Below, one piece after another: positions 34,644-38,539 of a stretch of DNA of 38,539 nucleotides; position 1 is the first letter of the stretch; each line of letters starts with the position of its first letter. Made by a program: the position numbers and the translations under genes. Source of the DNA: Acholeplasmataceae bacterium (lineage in GTDB: Bacteria; Bacillota_I; Bacilli_A; Acholeplasmatales; Acholeplasmataceae); the NCBI GenBank assembly GCA_018399615.1, contig JAGYNT010000005.1, forward strand, positions 1-38,539, given 5' to 3'. A model generated the notes under the pieces. That model saw only the letters and a list, made by a program, of their open reading frames with translations. It had not been told where the DNA came from and searched no databases.

Positions 34644-34684
34644 AAAAAGAGAGATCGGTGACGTGAATCTCTACCGATATCTCT
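34644..34684 (-). terminator. Terminator of the sigma factor operon
   Basis: On the minus strand, AGAGATATCGGT and ACCGATCTCT pair with a small bulge around a 13-nt loop and lead into CTTTTTC. It lies after the acidic-tail sequence ending at 34763, showing that this tail is inside the transcribed unit. Confidence 0.65.
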
Positions 34685-34762
34685 TGTATTGTGAGTCATT
34701 AACTTTTCCCTGTTTCAACCGGGTAACATCTCTTCATGGCTCTACGATCATGCGTCGCTGTC

Positions 34763-34882
34763 TTATTCGTCTTCTTCGTCTTCCTCTTCGTCTCCCTCTT
34801 CTTCGTCCTCTTCTTCTTCTTCCTCTTCTTCGTCCTCTTCTTCGTCTTCCTCTTCTTCTTCGTCTTCCTCTTCTTCTTCGTC
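34763..34882 (-). repeat. GAA/GAC/GAG trinucleotide-like tract coding an acidic tail
   Basis: About 40 consecutive minus-strand codons are GAA, GAG or GAC (one GGA) before TAA. This is a Glu/Asp tail matching the style of the tail encoded at 36506-36600. On the plus strand the same bases give a Phe/Leu/Val-rich frame, which is an artefact. Confidence 0.8.
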
Positions 34883-35196
34883 CTTCGTCTGCAGTCGATC
34901 CCGAATTATACCATAGGGCCTCATCATCGTCGGATCGACGAAAATGTGATAACGCGCTTGACCGTCATGTCGATCGACGACGATTCGACGATCATTTCTA
35001 CCGGATATGGTCGCGATTGATCGTCGTCTCGAATTCGATTCTGATCACAGATCATTTCGATCTTCCGTAAAATAATCAAACTCATATTTCCTCATTTTCC
35101 CCTTTTCAAAATTGCTGATTTCAACTGGATCTGTTCGTATTGATCTTGAACACGCTCTTTTGAAATCGAGCGGATCGCCTTCGATCACGGTGAATA
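34763..35196 (-). pseudogene. Out-of-frame 3' remnant of the membrane ectodomain gene
   Basis: Past the stop at 35197 the minus strand still codes, in changing frames, for a continuation that matches the paralogous lipoprotein. Right after the stop another frame gives DLIFTVIEGDPLDFK, then GKMRKYEFDYFTED (paralog: SKGKYEFEFENED). Later comes YHIFVDP, which with one base restored reads VDPDDDEAL (paralog: YVDPDDDEAY), and then the acidic tail to 34763. At least four small indels are needed to rebuild one frame. The remnant lies before the operon terminator. It is either decay of the 3' end or local sequence error. Confidence 0.6.
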
Positions 35197-35910
35197 TCAG
35201 GTCTGTTCGTCATTTTCAATCTCATAAACGGATTCAACGCGTCGATTGCCGTCATAAGCCTTGAACGCGATCTTTTCTTCCCCTTCGTCGACTTCTTTCT
35301 TTCCTTCGACATCGTACGTCCTTGACCCGGTTATGAGAATGCCTTCGAGTTCGTACTCCTCGGATTCATCGGTCTTTTGCGAAAGATTGAAATGCATGAC
35401 ATAAGTCGTCGGATTCCCGAGCAGATTCCTCGTTTCAAATGAAATGTAGGCGTCATACTGATCGTACTCGGAAACGCCCGTTGAAACATCGAGGTCGCTC
35501 GAAAGCAACTGATCGACCGCTTTCAAATAGGGTTTGACATACTCGATGGCCGGTTTTTCTTCCGCACTCAAAAGAACGTTTTGTCCTTGCAGCAACTCAT
35601 TCGTCGAAAAGCCCGACAGGATGGAAACCGATGAAACGGCTGAAAACGAGATCACTTCATTGTCGTTTTTCAGAAGTACTCCGGGACCGGGCGGATCAAC
35701 AACCGGTGCGGAGAACAGGGAAAATGCGAGCACGATAACCATGACCGCCATGGCTGTGCCCAAGGCATAACGCAAGAACGGTTTCGGCTTTCTTTGCAAA
35801 ACGACTTCGTCCTTCGCCTCGGCAAAAGGGAAGTCGATTTTAGGAGCCGACTTCGGAATATGCGATTCGATTTGTCGTTTCATGATTCGTCTGATCTCAC
35901 GCTTTTTCAT
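35197..35910 (-). CDS. Membrane-anchored ectodomain protein, putative sigma factor regulator
   Basis: This 237-residue protein has a basic cytoplasmic N-terminus (MKKREIRRIMKRQIESHIPK), one membrane helix (about 47-68) and an extracellular domain of about 170 residues. The ectodomain is paralogous to the lipoprotein encoded at 36711-37511: both share SFxAxxxxS, ETRNLLGNPTTYVMHFN / EVRGLLGETEQYVMHYN and GKKEVDEGEEKIAF / GKREVEEGEEEIEF. The ATG overlaps the sigma factor stop (ATGA). Position, topology and coupling are those of an anti-sigma factor, although no zinc-binding anti-sigma motif is seen. The C-terminus is probably cut short by a frameshift. Confidence 0.65.
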   Translation of the reverse strand: MKKREIRRIMKRQIESHIPKSAPKIDFPFAEAKDEVVLQRKPKPFLRYALGTAMAVMVIVLAFSLFSAPVVDPPGPGVLLKNDNEVISFSAVSSVSILSGFSTNELLQGQNVLLSAEEKPAIEYVKPYLKAVDQLLSSDLDVSTGVSEYDQYDAYISFETRNLLGNPTTYVMHFNLSQKTDESEEYELEGILITGSRTYDVEGKKEVDEGEEKIAFKAYDGNRRVESVYEIENDEQT

Positions 35911-36422
35911 TCGATCCCCTCATACTTCCTTAAAACCTTCAATGCCTGATGATAGAGCCAGATGACCGTGCCGAGCGGTTTGTCGAGCACGCGTGCTATA
36001 TCCTTGAACTTCATGTTGTCAACGATCTTGAGAAGGACGACGGTTCGCTCTTCGGAATCGAGAACATCGAGCATCGCCTCGAACCGAGCGGCTTCATCAG
36101 GCCCCGTCTCGATGCTCGTCTGCCGATTGTCATAGTCCTCCTGATCCATATGAAAAACCCGTTTTTCCCGACGATAGTAGTCGATCGCCATGTGCTTCGC
36201 GATCGTCAACAACCAATTGTTGAAATTCGTTTTCTCCTGGTATTGACCGATCGATTCCATCATTTTCATGTAAACGTCCTGCATGATGTCTTCCGTGGCC
36301 GGATGACTTCTGACGATCGAAAAGATCATCGAATAGACGCCTCTTTTCGTTTGTTGGTATACGTATTCGAATGCCGATTCACGCTTGTTTCTGAGCGCTT
36401 TGATTACGTCTTGATCGATCAT
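35907..36422 (-). CDS. ECF-type RNA polymerase sigma factor
   Basis: This 171-residue protein has region 2 (SMIFSIVRSHPATEDIMQDVYMKM, with the expected aromatic and acidic residues, then NFNNWLLTIAKHMAIDYYR) and region 4 (LDSEERTVVLLKIVDNMKFKDIA followed by the helix-turn-helix RVLDKPLGTVIWLYHQALKVL). Regions 1 and 3 are absent, as in extracytoplasmic-function sigma factors. It is translationally coupled to the downstream membrane protein, its likely regulator. The ribosome site AAGAGG lies 9 nt upstream. An inverted repeat with a -10 hexamer lies just before it and may carry its promoter. Confidence 0.9.
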   Translation of the reverse strand: MIDQDVIKALRNKRESAFEYVYQQTKRGVYSMIFSIVRSHPATEDIMQDVYMKMMESIGQYQEKTNFNNWLLTIAKHMAIDYYRREKRVFHMDQEDYDNRQTSIETGPDEAARFEAMLDVLDSEERTVVLLKIVDNMKFKDIARVLDKPLGTVIWLYHQALKVLRKYEGIE

Positions 36423-36444
36423 CGGAAAAACCTCTTATCATAAT

Positions 36445-36477
36445 ATAATGAAGGAGTATCTCTACCCCTTCATTATA
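36445..36477 (-). promoter_or_regulatory. Inverted repeat overlapping a -10 box upstream of the sigma gene
   Basis: ATAATGAAGG (36445-36454) and CCTTCATTAT (36467-36476) are perfect inverted copies with a 12-nt spacer. The minus strand reads TATAAT at 36472-36477, inside one arm, about 50 nt before the ATG at 36422. The overlap suggests an operator on the promoter of the sigma operon. A terminator for the upstream lipoprotein gene is the alternative, but no T tract follows. Confidence 0.45.
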
Positions 36478-36505
36478 CATGATTATCGATTCATGATGTA
36501 GAGAG

Positions 36506-36745
36506 TTACTCTTGTTCTTCTCGTTCGTCTTCCTCATCATCGTCATCATCTTCGTCTTCGTCATCTTCTTCTTCATCGTCTTCATCGTCGTCGTCATCGA
36601 AGTCTCTGTCGCTACGCTTTTCATAGGCCTCATCATCATCCGGATCGACGTATAGCTGGTAATAGGTTTCACCGGTTACGTCATCGATCATCACGGCCAC
36701 GACGATCGCCCTATTGACGCCATCGATTTCTCCATCGAATCTTCG
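36506..36745 (-). pseudogene. Acidic C-terminal tail of the lipoprotein gene, in another frame
   Basis: One frame off the upstream lipoprotein gene, this stretch reads RFDGEIDGVNRAIVVAVMI, then DDVTGETYYQLYVDPDDDE, and ends in about 35 residues that are nearly all Asp or Glu before TAA. There is no ribosome site for independent translation, and the match to the tail of the paralogous gene shows it belongs to the preceding protein. The frame switch must lie between about 36713 and 36745. Confidence 0.65.
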
Positions 36746-37511
36746 ATTTCAGGATGTCCTGCCCGTCTTCGTTTTCGAACTCGAACTCATATTTTCCCTT
36801 GCTTTGACCATCGAGGAACTCGAGTTCGACCGATGTTTCTTCGCCATCGAATGCGATCTCGACTTTCGTTTCGCTGATCGTTTCACCGTTTCGAACGACG
36901 ATGATCTCGAATTCGGTTTCTTCGGATTCGACTTCATACTTCGATTCGACATAATTGTCATCATCGAGTTTCGCGATGAACTCGATCTCTTCTTCGCCCT
37001 CTTCGACCTCACGTTTGCCCGTAAGTACGTATTCCACGCCATCGACAACCATGATTCCATCCATAGTGAACTCGGATTCATCGTCATCTTCATCGACCAG
37101 TACCATATTGTAGTGCATGACATACTGTTCCGTTTCGCCCAGCAATCCCCGGACTTCAAAACGCATCATCGATTCAAAACCTTCGAGATCGGAGGTTTCC
37201 ACGATCACGGCGAGTCCCTCATTCGAACTCAGATAGGCTTCAACGAGCTTGATATACGGTTCGATCGTCGCGGTAAGAAAATCCTCTTCTTCCATATCTT
37301 CTTCGGTTTCCGATAACAGACGAATCTTTTTCGCCTCGAGCAACACCAGTTCGTCTTCCGTCATCAGGCTCGCCGCTGCGAGTGCCTGGAAGGACAGGAC
37401 GTCTTCGTTGCTGTCAAACGAAGCCGAGGGTGTCTCAACAGTGCCTGGCGTCTGGCAAGCCGTCAAAACCGTCAATAGTACAAACAGTGCAATCCATGTC
37501 AATCGTTTCAT
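36711..37511 (-). CDS. Lipoprotein paralogous to the sigma-linked ectodomain, frameshifted
   Basis: This 266-residue protein has a lipoprotein signal (MKRLTWIALFVLLTVLTAC, Cys19), with AGAGG 8 nt before the ATG. The mature domain shares the ectodomain of the sigma-linked membrane protein. It continues with further acidic beta strands (FEIIVVRNGETISETKVEI, GKYEFEFENEDGQDILKS). The final residues KIRWRNRWRQ are basic and unlike everything before them, the sign of a frameshift. In the next frame the sequence continues naturally to an acidic tail ending at 36506, giving an original protein of about 330 residues. Function unknown; probably a surface sensor or target of the adjacent sigma system. 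Confidence 0.75.
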   Translation of the reverse strand: MKRLTWIALFVLLTVLTACQTPGTVETPSASFDSNEDVLSFQALAAASLMTEDELVLLEAKKIRLLSETEEDMEEEDFLTATIEPYIKLVEAYLSSNEGLAVIVETSDLEGFESMMRFEVRGLLGETEQYVMHYNMVLVDEDDDESEFTMDGIMVVDGVEYVLTGKREVEEGEEEIEFIAKLDDDNYVESKYEVESEETEFEIIVVRNGETISETKVEIAFDGEETSVELEFLDGQSKGKYEFEFENEDGQDILKSKIRWRNRWRQ

Positions 37512-37581
37512 GTCTTTTTCCTCTTTTCTTTGGTTTGTACCATGTAAACGGTTGAGCGGGTTCTTTTATTGGAAGAAAATG

Positions 37582-37608
37582 AAAAAAAAGATCCTTCTTG
37601 GAAGAATC
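37582..37608 (-). terminator. Rho-independent terminator after the ABC-2 permease
   Basis: On the minus strand, GATTCTTC and GAAGGATC pair (one G-T) around a CAA loop, followed by eight T. It lies about 26 bases past the permease stop and isolates it from the lipoprotein gene. Confidence 0.88.
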
Positions 37609-37633
37609 CCTTTTCGGTAACGGTTATGAAACT

Positions 37634-38386
37634 TCAGAGTTCCTGACGATCGAAGGTACGCAAACCGACCAAGACGACCGCGACGGTCGCTGCCAAGAGA
37701 ACCACGAGATTGACTCCGGGAGAACTAAAAACCTCTTTCCCCATGAGATTGTCGAGTGCGATCGGCAGCGCCCCCATCGGATTATAAGCGTTGAAATCGG
37801 ACAGAAGCGTCAGTATGTTGAAAACGGCATAGGCGAAAAACGCCAGGAGCGCCGCGTGTGTCGTCGATTTGACGAGAATACTCATCAGAATCGAAAACGA
37901 GGTGAAGAAGATGCCGAGCATGTAGATCGATACGATTGAAAGCCAGACGCCCTCATAGAAAACCTGATCGAAGAGCACATGCGTATAGTAGATGTGAATG
38001 AGCAGCGCGACGCCGTAAAGAAGGGTGAAAAGCATAAAGCTCGCGATGCATTTGGCGAGAATGAAACCTCTTCTCGTCAGACGTTTGGTCAACACGAGAT
38101 AGATCGAGCCCTTGGCCTTTTCACCGGACACGATGCCGGCGACCATGATGATCAGAACGATCAGAACGATCGAGGTCATATTGCTGTAAAACTGTTCCCA
38201 TGACTGCACATAGGTCGGATCGGGGAAAGAAACTTCGATATCCGATGCGAAAGCGGCGATCAACTCGTTCATATACTTCGCAGTCAACGGACCGATGATC
38301 GAAAAGAAGACGAAAAGCGCCCCCAATATGATGAGTTTGGGCGTTCTGATGAATTCCAGCAGTTCTTTTTTCAGGAAATCGATCAC
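37634..38386 (-). CDS. ABC-2 type transporter permease
   Basis: This 250-residue protein has six membrane helices. The long extracellular loop after helix 1 and the motif VSGEKAKGSIYLVLTKRLTR before helix 3 are typical of the NosY/ABC-2 permease group, which exports drugs, lipids or peptides. GTG at 38386 follows the ATPase stop with a gap of only one base, so the two are coupled. Substrate unknown. The operon ends in a strong terminator. Confidence 0.85.
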   Translation of the reverse strand: MIDFLKKELLEFIRTPKLIILGALFVFFSIIGPLTAKYMNELIAAFASDIEVSFPDPTYVQSWEQFYSNMTSIVLIVLIIMVAGIVSGEKAKGSIYLVLTKRLTRRGFILAKCIASFMLFTLLYGVALLIHIYYTHVLFDQVFYEGVWLSIVSIYMLGIFFTSFSILMSILVKSTTHAALLAFFAYAVFNILTLLSDFNAYNPMGALPIALDNLMGKEVFSSPGVNLVVLLAATVAVVLVGLRTFDRQEL

Positions 38387-38387
38387 G

Positions 38388-38539
38388 TCAGTCCACCACC
38401 TTCAGATAGATGTCTTCAAGCGTAGGCTCTTTGATGACCATGCGTTTGACGCAGAGATCCTTTTCGTGAATCATCCGAATGATTTCACGTCTCGCACTTT
38501 CGAGGTCATGGCACGTGAAAAGATAGGTCGATCCGACGT
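38388..38539 (-). CDS. ABC transporter ATP-binding protein, C-terminal fragment
   Basis: The frame is open to the window edge and ends 1 base before the permease GTG. The 49 or so visible residues include YLFTCHDLESARREIIRMI and finish in VIKEPTLEDIYLKVVD, the common C-terminal ending of DrrA/CcmA-type ATPases (PTLEDxYL). The catalytic motifs lie outside the window. Assignment rests on this ending and on the permease next door. Confidence 0.7.
   Translation of the reverse strand, partial: VGSTYLFTCHDLESARREIIRMIHEKDLCVKRMVIKEPTLEDIYLKVVD

Larger units (their letters stand above)
34474..34762. other. Intergenic region upstream of sbcD
   Basis: No gene. It contains the sbcD promoter (34592-34597) and the terminator of the sigma factor operon (34644-34684); both point the same way on the minus strand. 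Confidence 0.6.

Noticed and set aside
34736-35020. Plus-strand frame coding a Phe/Val/Leu-rich hydrophobic protein
   Set aside because: It is the reverse complement of a run of GAA/GAG/GAC codons in the acidic tail of a minus-strand gene; no ribosome site and low-complexity composition.
36900-37511. An ECF-type promoter (GAAC...CGT) before the lipoprotein gene, which would make it a target of the sigma factor
   Set aside because: A GAACC occurs near 37558, but no partner element at the expected spacing could be seen, so autoregulation is not claimed.
1-38539. CRISPR arrays, tRNA or rRNA genes, transposases, phage genes
   Set aside because: No regularly spaced direct repeats, no cloverleaf or rRNA-like sequence, and no transposase or integrase motif was seen in any frame.

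Overview
The window reads as chromosome of a standard-code bacterium with roughly half G+C. TGA is used as a stop throughout, Shine-Dalgarno sites are purine rich, and many genes start with GTG or TTG. Lipoproteins with lipobox signal peptides and DUF5011-like or InlB/Flg_new repeats, together with an Opp transporter whose subunits carry unusually large insertions, suggest a Mollicutes-related member of Bacillota (for example the Izemoplasma/Acholeplasma side of the tree). The taxon is an inference from gene style, not from a marker gene.

Layout. 1-1144 (+): two overlapping genes for Ig-like repeat surface proteins, the first cut by the window edge. 1190-9899 (-): a tight four-gene unit. It starts with a protein that fuses a YwaF/TMEM164-type membrane domain to an ABC ATPase, then an ABC-2 type permease, a small membrane-anchored secreted protein, and a 1474-residue lipoprotein with InlB-type repeats and a probable beta-helix. 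9984-12151 (-): a ROK-like sugar kinase and a methyltransferase. 12420-14648 (+): a complete polar amino acid ABC importer. 14676-15553: an HExxH protein and a small membrane protein, the latter overlapping oppF. 15553-24523 (-): oppA, then oppBCDF. 24871-27129 (-): a MATE exporter between two small membrane proteins. 27.14-29.05 kb: a stretch with no intact gene, holding frameshifted fragments. 29046-30132 (+): a membrane GGDEF protein with a damaged 5' end. 30173-34473 (-): sbcD-sbcC. 34.7-37.5 kb (-): an ECF sigma factor, a membrane protein translated with it, and a paralogous lipoprotein; both effectors are associated with strongly acidic C-terminal tails now out of frame. 37634-38539 (-): an ABC-2 permease and the end of its ATPase.

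How the genes work together. The window is dominated by envelope functions: two importers with lipoprotein receptors (amino acids, oligopeptides), three exporter-type systems (fusion ABC, MATE, ABC-2), and surface lipoproteins. The most unusual pieces are the YwaF-like/ABC ATPase fusion operon that ends in a giant surface lipoprotein, and the sigma factor / membrane protein / lipoprotein module with a shared ectodomain.

Frameshifts cluster in two places (27.1-29.2 kb and the acidic-tail genes), while very long genes elsewhere are intact. Local decay and local sequence error are both possible and cannot be separated from the sequence alone.
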